A stretch of DNA of 21,663 nucleotides, taken from positions 1-21,663 of the forward strand of contig CAMNHM010000032.1 of the NCBI GenBank assembly GCA_946539475.1, written 5' to 3'. Shown one piece after another: positions 15,645 through 21,663 of the stretch. How positions within the stretch are numbered: the first letter of the stretch is position 1; every line of letters begins with the position of its first letter. Under the pieces are notes generated by a model. The model ran no database searches and was not told the DNA's origin. It saw only the letters and a program-made list of their open reading frames with translations. Source of the stretch: an uncultured Prevotellaceae bacterium. Lineage in GTDB: Bacteria > Bacteroidota > Bacteroidia > Bacteroidales > Bacteroidaceae. The position numbers and the translations under genes were made by a program.

Positions 15645-15655
15645 GCTTACCTTTG
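15626..15655 (+). promoter_or_regulatory. Promoter of the CBM amylase gene
   Basis: TTG (15626-15628), 19 nt, TACCTTTG (15648-15655). The -33 element is in the loop of the upstream terminator. Transcription would start about 25 nt before the ATG at 15686. The LacI-type operator is centred 66 bp upstream of the -7 centre. Confidence 0.75.
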
Positions 15656-15685
15656 CATCAAACAAAACTTCAAGAAGCAAAAACG

Positions 15686-17710
15686 ATGAAGAAAACGTTT
15701 TCACTATTCCTCCTGATGATAGGGGCCGTCGCACTGGGATTCACCTCATGTGGCGACGATGACCCGGAACCAAAGCCGACGCCTGTCACCCCGAAGGATT
15801 CAACGAGCGTTGAGCCCAAGGACACGACGAATACCAATCCCCAGCCTCAGGGCAAGGCAGCCATCGGATGGCCGGCCAACTATGGCGGTGTGATGCTGCA
15901 GGCTTTCTACTGGGACTCGTTCGACGACTCGCAGTGGACGCAACTCCAGGCACAAGCCGACCAGATGAAAGGCACCTTCGACCTTGTCTGGCTGCCACAG
16001 AGCGGCAACTGCGGAGGCACGTCGATGGGCTACGACGACCTCTACTGGTTCTCCGACTACAATAGCTCCTTCGGCAATGAGCAGCAGCTGCGCTCGCTCA
16101 TCAACACCTTCAAGGCCAACGAGATCAAGACCATCGCCGACGTGGTCATCAACCACCGCCGCAATTTGTCGAGCTGGGTGGACTTCCCCAAGGAGACCTA
16201 CAAGGGCGTCACCTACGAGATGGTGTCTACCGACATCTGCGCCAATGATGACGGAGGCAAGACCAAACAGTGGGCCACACAGAACGGCTTCGAGCTTTCC
16301 AAGAACAACGACACGGGCGAGGGATGGGACGGCATGCGCGACCTCGACCACCGCAGCGAGAACGTGCAGACCATCGTCAAGGCCTACCTCGACTTCCTGA
16401 AGGATGACCTGGGCTATGCCGGCTTCCGCTATGATATGGTGAAGGGCTATTCAGCCAGTTATACAGCCATGTACAACTCCTCGTCACAGCCAGAGTTCAG
16501 CGTCGGTGAATGCTGGGACGGCACGAACATGATTAAACGCTGGATCGACGGCACGAAACTGAACGACCAGATTCAGAGCGCTGCCTTCGACTTCCAGTTC
16601 CGCTATACCGTACGTAATGCCATGAACAACACGAACTATGCCCGTCTGGGGCAGCAGAACGACGGAAACTGGCCGCTCGTGAGCAGCAGCCAGGATGCAG
16701 GCCAGTACCGTCGTTATGCCGTGACCTTCGTCGAGAATCATGACACCGAGCGCCGCTCGAATGCTGCACAGGACCCGCTGCTGAAGGACACCCTGGCCGC
16801 CAACGCCTATATGCTCGCCATGCCCGGCACGCCCTGCGTCTTCATGAAGCACTGGCAGGCTTATCCCGCCCAGATCAAAGCGATGGTGGCAGCCCGCAAG
16901 GCGGCTGGTATCAACAATGAGAGCAGTTACAAAACCATACGCTCCCAGGCCGGATGCTACATCAACACCATCTCTACATCCAACGATGAGCGCCTGCTCG
17001 TGGTCATCGGCAGCGAGAAGGGCAACGAGAGCTTTATCGACACCAAGCAGTGGGCCAAGGCCGTCGAGGGCTATCACTACGCCTACTACCTCCCCACGTC
17101 GATGGAGACCGCCTATGCCGACCTGCCCTCCGGCACCTACGAAGGCACGCAGCAGGTACGCCTGTCGGCCCTCACCACCAAGGGCGATGCGAAGATTGCC
17201 TACACGCTCAACGGCGAGGAATCAGCCAATGCCGTTCCCAGCGGCTTCATCCTGCAGCTGCCCGTTGGCAAGAACACACTGAAAGTCAGCCTATCCATCG
17301 ACGGCAAGGAGACAGGCACCATCGAGCGCACCTACGTCGTCAAAGAGAAAGAGAGCGAGAAGCCCGTCGAGATTCCATCGTTCTGCACCGTCGCAGCGGG
17401 CGAGACATGCGCTTTCTTCGAGGCTCCTGCCACATGGGCCAACACCATCAAGTGCTGGGCATGGATTGACAACGGCTCCAACTTCACAGGTGGCACATGG
17501 CCGGGTACGGCATGCACCCTGCTGGGCACTGCCCCCAACGGCAACAAAGTATGGAAATGGACCTATTCAGGCACGTTGACCACGCGCCCGCAGAAGATCA
17601 TCTTCAACAACGACGGATCGCCACAGACCGAAGACCTCGTCTTTGAAAACGGCGGTTATTACAACAAAGACGGCCTGAAGGGTGTCGTCAGCGGCAACGC
17701 TGGCACTTAG
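15686..17710 (+). CDS. Surface alpha-amylase lipoprotein (GH13) with CBM26-like module
   Basis: The 674-residue protein has a lipoprotein signal (lipobox FTSC, Cys22), then the acidic GDDDPEP and a Pro/Thr/Asp linker to about 56, pointing to surface exposure. The GH13 barrel carries all four regions: DVVINH (152-157), GFRYDMVKG (246-254, nucleophile D250), VGECWDG (273-279, E275) and VENHDT (349-354, D353). LDHRSENVQ and DLGYAGFRYDMVKGYS recall plant/archaeal-type amylases. A small domain at about 480-550 (PSGTYEGTQQVRL) resembles chitobiase C-terminal Ig-like domains, and 570-674 (WAWIDNGSNFTGGTWPG, IIFNNDGSPQTED) resembles CBM26 starch-binding modules. I chose ATG 15686, not the longer frame from 15473, because the latter would overlap the previous gene and hide the signal peptide. 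Probable SusG counterpart. Confidence 0.92.
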   Translation: MKKTFSLFLLMIGAVALGFTSCGDDDPEPKPTPVTPKDSTSVEPKDTTNTNPQPQGKAAIGWPANYGGVMLQAFYWDSFDDSQWTQLQAQADQMKGTFDLVWLPQSGNCGGTSMGYDDLYWFSDYNSSFGNEQQLRSLINTFKANEIKTIADVVINHRRNLSSWVDFPKETYKGVTYEMVSTDICANDDGGKTKQWATQNGFELSKNNDTGEGWDGMRDLDHRSENVQTIVKAYLDFLKDDLGYAGFRYDMVKGYSASYTAMYNSSSQPEFSVGECWDGTNMIKRWIDGTKLNDQIQSAAFDFQFRYTVRNAMNNTNYARLGQQNDGNWPLVSSSQDAGQYRRYAVTFVENHDTERRSNAAQDPLLKDTLAANAYMLAMPGTPCVFMKHWQAYPAQIKAMVAARKAAGINNESSYKTIRSQAGCYINTISTSNDERLLVVIGSEKGNESFIDTKQWAKAVEGYHYAYYLPTSMETAYADLPSGTYEGTQQVRLSALTTKGDAKIAYTLNGEESANAVPSGFILQLPVGKNTLKVSLSIDGKETGTIERTYVVKEKESEKPVEIPSFCTVAAGETCAFFEAPATWANTIKCWAWIDNGSNFTGGTWPGTACTLLGTAPNGNKVWKWTYSGTLTTRPQKIIFNNDGSPQTEDLVFENGGYYNKDGLKGVVSGNAGT

Positions 17711-17741
17711 AGGCTGGCCGGCGAGTCAGATAGATCAGCCT
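17711..17741. terminator. Weak hairpin between convergent genes
   Basis: AGGCTG (17711-17716) pairs with CAGCCT (17736-17741) with GGCC/GGC-rich bases in the loop. It fills the 29-bp gap between the amylase stop and the stop of the minus-strand lipoprotein. It lacks a T-run on either side, so termination is only suggested by position. Confidence 0.25.
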
Positions 17742-18312
17742 AATCATGTACGTCCGTCACGGTGCGCTTGAGCATGATTGGTTTCTTCGGCAGCTTCGGA
17801 TATAAATGCCAATAGAAAATTGTTTCAATGGCACACGTGGAAGCTCTGTCAATGTGGTCGACCAACTGAGTCTCCAGTTCATAAGCATCCCCAAAATCGC
17901 GGAGGATGACGCTACGGAGTTCTTGAGAGCCGTTACCCCACGTCTTGCCAATGACAAGTGTGTACTGACCGAAATCTACATCGGGCAACACCTTCGTACC
18001 CATGTAAGCCGTCTGGAATTCCTCTTGGCTATTGATCACCAGGACGCGTTCGTCATTCCACTCTCCTCGCTCAAAAAAGGACTTGTGTATATTCCCCTCA
18101 TCGTCCCAAGTAGGTTCATGAAGCTCCTCTGCGAAGAACACGGACAAGGGGTTTGCTTTGTCGAACTGCTGGATTGCATATCCATTATAGACGACACCAC
18201 CACACACGTCATCAATACCTGCAGCGACTTCGTCATCGTCGTTGCTGCTGCAACTGCTCAATCCTGCTATCGTCAGAAGGAGCAGACTCATCCAAAATAG
18301 TTTCCTCTTCAT
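17740..18312 (-). CDS. Small hypothetical lipoprotein
   Basis: I do not recognise the family. The 190-residue protein begins MKRKLFWMSLLLLTIAGLSSC, a lipoprotein signal with Cys21 followed by SSNDDDE, an acidic stretch like those that direct Bacteroidetes lipoproteins to the cell surface. The body contains NSQEEFQTAYMGT (about 93-105) and QYTLVIGKTWGNGSQELRSV, suggesting a small beta-rich domain, and a basic tail (KLPKKPIMLKRTV). I used ATG 18312; an in-frame start 33 bp upstream would add residues ahead of the signal peptide. The gene converges on the amylase gene. GC is somewhat lower than in the Sus genes. No link to starch use can be shown. Confidence 0.72.
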   Translation of the reverse strand: MKRKLFWMSLLLLTIAGLSSCSSNDDDEVAAGIDDVCGGVVYNGYAIQQFDKANPLSVFFAEELHEPTWDDEGNIHKSFFERGEWNDERVLVINSQEEFQTAYMGTKVLPDVDFGQYTLVIGKTWGNGSQELRSVILRDFGDAYELETQLVDHIDRASTCAIETIFYWHLYPKLPKKPIMLKRTVTDVHD

Positions 18313-18353
18313 CGTATTATCACATTGATATTTAGTTGAATCCATTTATTCTG

Positions 18354-18361
18354 CAAATATA
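18354..18361 (-). promoter_or_regulatory. Possible -7 box of the small lipoprotein gene
   Basis: On the minus strand this reads TATATTTG, matching TAnnTTTG, 41 bp before the ATG. No convincing TTG element is found at the expected distance upstream. Confidence 0.35.
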
Positions 18362-18393
18362 ACACAAAAACGCTAGGCATCTTGCATGATAAA

Positions 18394-18428
18394 CGTTAAA
18401 AAAGAGCTGGCCAAGCGTTAAAAAGAGC
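18394..18428. repeat. Direct repeat pair, 22 bp apart
   Basis: CGTTAAAAAAGAGC (18394-18407) and CGTTAAAAAGAGC (18416-18428) start 22 bp apart, the same period as the tandem array about 100 bp further on, although the sequences differ. Confidence 0.5.
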
Positions 18429-18527
18429 AAAATCGTTCGCTGACGACCGAGCTGAGGGGAAGAGAGGACGAAACCTGCGGGGAGAAAAAGCACTGATGTC
18501 AGGGAGAGAGAAGGCAGCTCTCGTATC

Positions 18528-18637
18528 GTCAGCGCCCGCTGACAACAATGGCAGCGCCCGCTGACAACAATGGCAGCGCCCGCTGACAACAATGGCAGCG
18601 CCCGCTGACGACATTGGCAGCGGCCGCTGACAATAGA
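18528..18637. repeat. 22-bp tandem repeat array, five copies, palindromic core
   Basis: Units start at 18528, 18550, 18572, 18594 and 18616. The core of unit 1 is GTCAGCGCCCGCTGAC, two 7-bp arms around CC. Units 2-4 start GGCAGCG instead, and unit 5 carries the perfect palindrome CAGCGGCCGCTG (18618-18629). Cores are joined by AACAAT-type spacers. Units 2 and 3 are identical; units 4 and 5 drift. There are no unique spacers, so it is not a CRISPR array. It lies downstream of the glycosyltransferase operon (minus strand) and upstream of the small lipoprotein gene. Confidence 0.85.
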
Positions 18638-18668
18638 TTTTCAAACCTTCAAAGTAAGTTTCGCAAGG

Positions 18669-19457
18669 TCAGCGCGAGAAAACGCTGCGCACGACAAACC
18701 AGCAGTGCATGACGAACGTCGTCAGCTGACCATAGTGACTCGCCATCACGCGATAGCGCTCACGCAGCGACTCCTGGTGATGGCGAGTTGTCGCACCCTC
18801 CTCCAGGTAGTTCGCCACCACCATGTCGATGTTGCACAGCGGCAGCGACATGCGGTCGGCCTCCTTCATCACGCGGATACACCAGTCGACGTCGGCCGAA
18901 TACTTGTAACGTGTGTCGTACTGCAGGTTCTTGGCAATATCGGTACGCGCATAGAATGCCTGATGGCAGACGAGCATGCCCTTGCGGAAGCTGCGCCACG
19001 TGAGCTTCTGCGGCGGCTGCAGGCGGCGAGGCCCCAGACGGCGGCCGTCGCCATCGACGATGTCGGTATTGCCATAGAGCACGGCAGGCAGCGAGTCGCT
19101 GGGCAGCTCGTTCAGCCTGCAGCGGTGGGCAATCTCCTCCAGCGTGTCGGCCTGCGGGAAATAGTCGCCGGCATTCATATAGATGATATAGTCGCCCGAG
19201 GCTTGCGTCAGCCCCTTGTTCATGGCGTCGTAGATGCCGTCGTCGGGCTCTGAGCGGATGATGACTTTGTGGCCGCTGTCGGAGGCATCGCTCTGCGCCT
19301 TATACTGTTCAGCCAGCTGCAGCGTGCCGTCGGCAGAGGCACCGTCGATGATGAGGTGCTCGACGTCCTCATGCGTCTGCGAGAGCACGCTCTGGAGCGT
19401 TCGCCCGACGACCGCCTCCGCGTTGTAGGTGATGGTGATTACGGTGAATTTTATCAT
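18669..19457 (-). CDS. Family 2 glycosyltransferase
   Basis: The 262-residue protein is a GT-A-fold transferase with a single catalytic domain. It starts FTVITITYNAEAVVGRTLQS (4-23), with IIDGASADGT (36-45), SEPDDGIYDAMNKG (69-82) and the metal-binding-region variant MNAGDYF (94-100), as in many Bacteroidales GT2 proteins of the WcaA/PGL group that add sugars to surface polysaccharides. SADVDWCIRV (187-196) is the usual acceptor-side motif. No membrane segment is obvious except a weakly hydrophobic C-terminus (FVMHCWFVVRSVF). It overlaps the GT4 gene by 4 bp (ATGA), so translation is coupled. Donor and acceptor sugars cannot be read from the sequence. Confidence 0.9.
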   Translation of the reverse strand: MIKFTVITITYNAEAVVGRTLQSVLSQTHEDVEHLIIDGASADGTLQLAEQYKAQSDASDSGHKVIIRSEPDDGIYDAMNKGLTQASGDYIIYMNAGDYFPQADTLEEIAHRCRLNELPSDSLPAVLYGNTDIVDGDGRRLGPRRLQPPQKLTWRSFRKGMLVCHQAFYARTDIAKNLQYDTRYKYSADVDWCIRVMKEADRMSLPLCNIDMVVANYLEEGATTRHHQESLRERYRVMASHYGQLTTFVMHCWFVVRSVFSR

Positions 19458-20701
19458 TTCATGATATCGTTATACAGGTTAGTATATTGCTGAGCAACAA
19501 CGCTCTCAGCATAGCGTCGGATAACGCTGCGACGCAGCGAGTGGGCGTCGAGCGGGGTGGTCAGCGCCCAGGCGATGCCCTCGGCCAGGCTCTCGGCCGA
19601 GAGTCGACGGGCCAGGTAGCCATTCTGCTGGTGGCTGATGATGTCGGCCTGTCCGCTGCCGTCGAACGACACGGGCGTGCTGCCACACGCCATTGCCTCG
19701 ATGAGTGTCTGCCCGAAGGTCTCGTAGAGCGACGACGACACGGTGGCGTTGGCAGCTGAGTAGACCTGCGACAAGCGATAGGCATCGTCGACATACCCCA
19801 GATAGCTGTATCCGACGGGCAGCGTGCTGAAGATGCTCGCATCGCGCACCTCGCCGAAGAGCAGCAGGCGGATGTCCTCCGCCCTGAAACGTCGGCTGTC
19901 GACGAGCAGCCGAAGGGCATCGGCGAGATAGCTGAAGCCCTTGATAGGATCGTCGATGCGGGCAGCACCGAAGGCAATGACATAAGGCACGTCGGCATCG
20001 AGGGCCGTGCGGGCATCAATGCGGTCGATGATAGTGAACTGCTGCAGCGAGAGGACATTAGGGATGACCCTGATGGGGAAATGCCCGATGAGCGCACTCG
20101 CACGGGCCTTCTCGGCCAGCCATCGGCTGACGGCGACGAACGTCAGGCGCTGCGCCCCGTCCAGCATCTGCTGCTTCCTGCGAAACACCCGATGCGAGAG
20201 GTCGCCGTCGGAATGGCTCCCCAGGAACGGGCACTGCCCGCACTCCTCGGCATACCGCTGACAGTCGTAGGCATGATGGCAGATGGCAGTGGCCTCCCAC
20301 ATGTCGTGCATCGTCCAGACGATGGGCTTTCCCGACTGCAGGATCTTCCTGATGCCCCCAAGCGAAAGCATCCCCTGGTTGATCCAGTGCAGATGGATGA
20401 TGTCGGCCTCCTGAAACTCCGGTGTATGGGTGATGTCGACGCCTGCATTGGCAATCGAGACCTTGAACAGGCGCTCACGGCTGAAGCCGTTGTTCAGCCA
20501 GATGACGAGCCGCTCCCAAAGGAAGGCCAGCCGCTTGCGCAGCGACGAGCCGCAGGTGGCGACGGTGATGTCGGTCGACAGCTTCTCACGCACCATCCGA
20601 CGAGCCTTCACGCCATTATCGTTGAGGGCGTCTGCCAGACGGCCGGCAGCAACGGCTGCCCCACCCGTCCGCTCGTTGGTGTTGACGATGAGAACCTTCA
20701 T
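19454..20701 (-). CDS. Family 4 glycosyltransferase
   Basis: The 415-residue GT-B-fold protein begins VLIVNTNERTGGAAVAAGRL (3-22), the glycine-rich N-terminal loop. It carries the retaining-GT4 EX7E signature in LYETFGQTLIEAMACG (E327, E335), followed by FDGSGQADII and NGYLA. A cysteine/histidine cluster, CHHAYDCQRYAEECGQCPF (141-159), sits after TMHDMWEATAI; I associate this with Bacteroidales capsule/exopolysaccharide GT4 proteins. The start codon overlaps the stop codon of the coiled-coil gene by one base (TAATG), and its end overlaps the GT2 gene by 4 bp, so the three genes are one translationally coupled operon. Probably builds a surface glycan; the sugar is unknown. Confidence 0.92.
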   Translation of the reverse strand: MKVLIVNTNERTGGAAVAAGRLADALNDNGVKARRMVREKLSTDITVATCGSSLRKRLAFLWERLVIWLNNGFSRERLFKVSIANAGVDITHTPEFQEADIIHLHWINQGMLSLGGIRKILQSGKPIVWTMHDMWEATAICHHAYDCQRYAEECGQCPFLGSHSDGDLSHRVFRRKQQMLDGAQRLTFVAVSRWLAEKARASALIGHFPIRVIPNVLSLQQFTIIDRIDARTALDADVPYVIAFGAARIDDPIKGFSYLADALRLLVDSRRFRAEDIRLLLFGEVRDASIFSTLPVGYSYLGYVDDAYRLSQVYSAANATVSSSLYETFGQTLIEAMACGSTPVSFDGSGQADIISHQQNGYLARRLSAESLAEGIAWALTTPLDAHSLRRSVIRRYAESVVAQQYTNLYNDIMK

Positions 20702-21372
20702 TACTCCTGTTCCCGGGCTTGTCGGCGAGCCTCTTTCTCCAGGCGCTCAGCTTCCTTGCGAGCTTCTTTCTCCTGGCGCTCAGCCTCCTTGCGGGCCTCC
20801 TTCTCCAGGCGCTCCTGCTCCTCCGCCAGGCGCTCGGCCTCCTTGCGCGCCTCTTTCTCCAGGCGCTCCACCTCCTTCAGCGAGTCGCGCTCATGGCGCT
20901 TACGCTCTTTCTCCAGCTCTTTCTCACGTTTGCGCTTCTCCTTTTCCAGCTGTCTGAGCTCCTTCTCGCTCTGCTTAGCCGCTTCACGCTCGCTGTCAGC
21001 CTCCTCTTTTACGCGCATGGCCTCCTCCAGCTTCTCGCGGAGCATCTCCTTGTCGAAGGTGAAGACCATACCCAGCAAGCCTACCGACAGCAACTGCTCG
21101 TCGCCCTTCAGCTTCACGTACGTGGTATTAAAGATGAAGTAGTCGTGCATCTTCAGCTTCGAGTTGAGGGCGGCCTCAACCGTCTTTTTCACGATACCCT
21201 TTCCGAGGTCGGTGAGCACATTATCGCCAAGACCGCGGTTGTCGGCCTCCTCGTCGACAAACTCCTTCACAGCTTTCATCATCGCCTCCTTATGAGCTTC
21301 TTTCCCAGGGCGTGTCAGCACCAAGAGCACAGCCACGAGCAAGACGATAACGCAAACAAGCAATTTTTTCAT
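20701..21372 (-). CDS. Membrane-anchored protein with long hendecad coiled coil
   Basis: The 223-residue protein has an N-terminal membrane anchor (3-20, LLVCVIVLLVAVLLVLTR), a small domain to about 110 (TYVKLKGDEQLLSVGLLG and the stretch before it resemble DUF4359-like proteins; tentative), then a highly charged Glu/Lys/Arg coiled coil from about 112 to the end. From 171 it is built of 11-residue repeats (LEKEARKEAER at 171-181 and 189-199, QEKEARKEAER at 200-210, LEKEARRQARE at 211-221) with one 7-residue unit between. I chose ATG 21372; the longer frame would need a TTG and overlaps the -7 box. It leads the glycosyltransferase operon. Its function is unknown; a scaffolding role next to the transferases is possible. 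Confidence 0.8.
   Translation of the reverse strand: MKKLLVCVIVLLVAVLLVLTRPGKEAHKEAMMKAVKEFVDEEADNRGLGDNVLTDLGKGIVKKTVEAALNSKLKMHDYFIFNTTYVKLKGDEQLLSVGLLGMVFTFDKEMLREKLEEAMRVKEEADSEREAAKQSEKELRQLEKEKRKREKELEKERKRHERDSLKEVERLEKEARKEAERLAEEQERLEKEARKEAERQEKEARKEAERLEKEARRQAREQE
20731..20883. repeat. In-frame 33-bp repeats encoding the coiled coil
   Basis: Units at 20731-20763 and 20764-20796, a 54-bp unit at 20797-20850 (33 bp plus a 21-bp partial duplication), and the next copy from 20851. Each carries the CTCC(A/T)GGCGCTC core on the plus strand and encodes one hendecad. All steps are multiples of three, so copy-number change would keep the frame. Confidence 0.7.
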
Positions 21373-21406
21373 CTCTCTTTCTGTTTTGATATTACTTTTC
21401 GGGGGA

Positions 21407-21414
21407 CAAAGGTA
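21407..21414 (-). promoter_or_regulatory. Possible -7 box of the coiled-coil/glycosyltransferase operon
   Basis: On the minus strand this reads TACCTTTG, 35 bp before the ATG at 21372. The -33 position lacks a TTG, so only the -7 element is supported. Confidence 0.5.
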
Positions 21415-21597
21415 CAACTATTTTTTCATTTCACCATCATTTTCACTCAAAGATTTGCATTTCAATGCTTTTTGGACCCATCGCGGCAAGAGGGTGAGAG
21501 AGGGCGAAAAAGCGGCAAAAGCTGATTGTTTTCGCACACACGCCTTGATTTGCATCAAGAACGCAGGTATATTCAGCCACTTTTCCGCCAAAAGTCT

Positions 21598-21627
21598 TTG
21601 CCGGGTGCGAAAATCGTCGTACCTTTG
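21598..21627 (+). promoter_or_regulatory. Promoter facing the right edge
   Basis: TTG (21598-21600), 19 nt, TACCTTTG (21620-21627): a full match to the Bacteroidetes consensus, reading rightward. No start codon of a gene is seen in the remaining 36 bp, so the gene lies beyond the window. The rest of 21373-21663 shows no coding sequence that I can support. Confidence 0.65.
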
Positions 21628-21663
21628 CATCGTCAAAAGGTTAATAGATTGTTTTAGGTTAGT

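Larger units (their letters stand above)
18313..18668. other. Gene-free 356-bp stretch
   Basis: This is the only gap over 300 bp without a gene. It holds a TATATTTG box for the leftward lipoprotein, a 13-14-bp direct repeat and a 22-bp tandem repeat array. I see no RNA gene. The open frames crossing the repeats are repetitive translations (SGRCHCCQRA) without start signals and are not counted as genes. Confidence 0.6.

Noticed and set aside
15473..15685. Extended N-terminus of the second amylase
   Set aside because: It would run through the end of the first amylase, a terminator and the gene's own promoter, and would place the signal peptide inside the protein.
18528..18637. CRISPR array
   Set aside because: The copies are directly adjacent with no unique spacers, and no cas genes are near.
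18332..18644. Two minus-strand open frames across the 22-bp repeats
   Set aside because: They only translate the repeats (SGRCHCCQRA again and again), have no ribosome binding site and match no family that I know.
21418..21636. 72-codon minus-strand open frame at the right end
   Set aside because: It overlaps a well-formed rightward promoter, lacks a start signal, and its sequence shows no domain or coding bias.

Overview
The window looks like a chromosome segment of a GC-rich member of the Bacteroidales, plausibly Prevotella-like. Four things point there: SusC/SusD-type genes, lipoproteins with Bacteroidetes-style lipoboxes, promoters of the form TTG-N19-21-TAnnTTTG, and mostly weak Shine-Dalgarno sequences. 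The genus is an inference; nothing here fixes the species.

Layout. Positions 1-3505 hold housekeeping genes: the start of an exported protein leaving the left edge (-), a phenylacetate-CoA ligase (paaK, -), an acidic hypothetical lipoprotein (+), and an Mrp/ApbC-type Fe-S carrier ATPase (-). Positions 3511-17710 hold a starch/maltodextrin utilisation locus. A LacI-family regulator, a GxxExxY protein and an SLC45-like MFS sugar transporter are read leftward, running on into mrp. Divergently, susC-, susD-, susE- and susF-like genes and a GH13 lipoprotein are read rightward, followed by a second GH13 alpha-amylase with its own promoter and a CBM26-like module. Positions 17740-18312 encode a small lipoprotein (-). 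Positions 18313-18668 are gene-free and hold a 22-bp tandem repeat. Positions 18669-21372 are a leftward three-gene unit: a coiled-coil membrane protein, a GT4 and a GT2 glycosyltransferase. A promoter facing the right edge suggests another gene beyond the window.

How it fits together (inference). Surface SusD/E/F lipoproteins and the CBM-bearing amylase would bind and cut starch. SusC imports the oligosaccharides, the second GH13 lipoprotein trims them (possibly in the periplasm), and the MFS protein takes maltose or short maltodextrins across the inner membrane. The LacI protein would control the set. A perfect 16-bp palindrome lies exactly midway between the regulator and susC promoters, and a near-copy lies at the identical 66-bp distance from the -7 box of the second amylase. 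This fixed upstream spacing suggests activation rather than simple blocking.

Most unusual points: the three-promoter 66-bp operator geometry; a low-GC GxxExxY gene bracketed by inverted 9-bp-period repeats, inserted in the regulator-transporter operon; a 5 x 7-bp repeat inside the MFS coding sequence that could shift the frame; a strong terminator just upstream of the first amylase; and the palindromic 22-bp tandem array.
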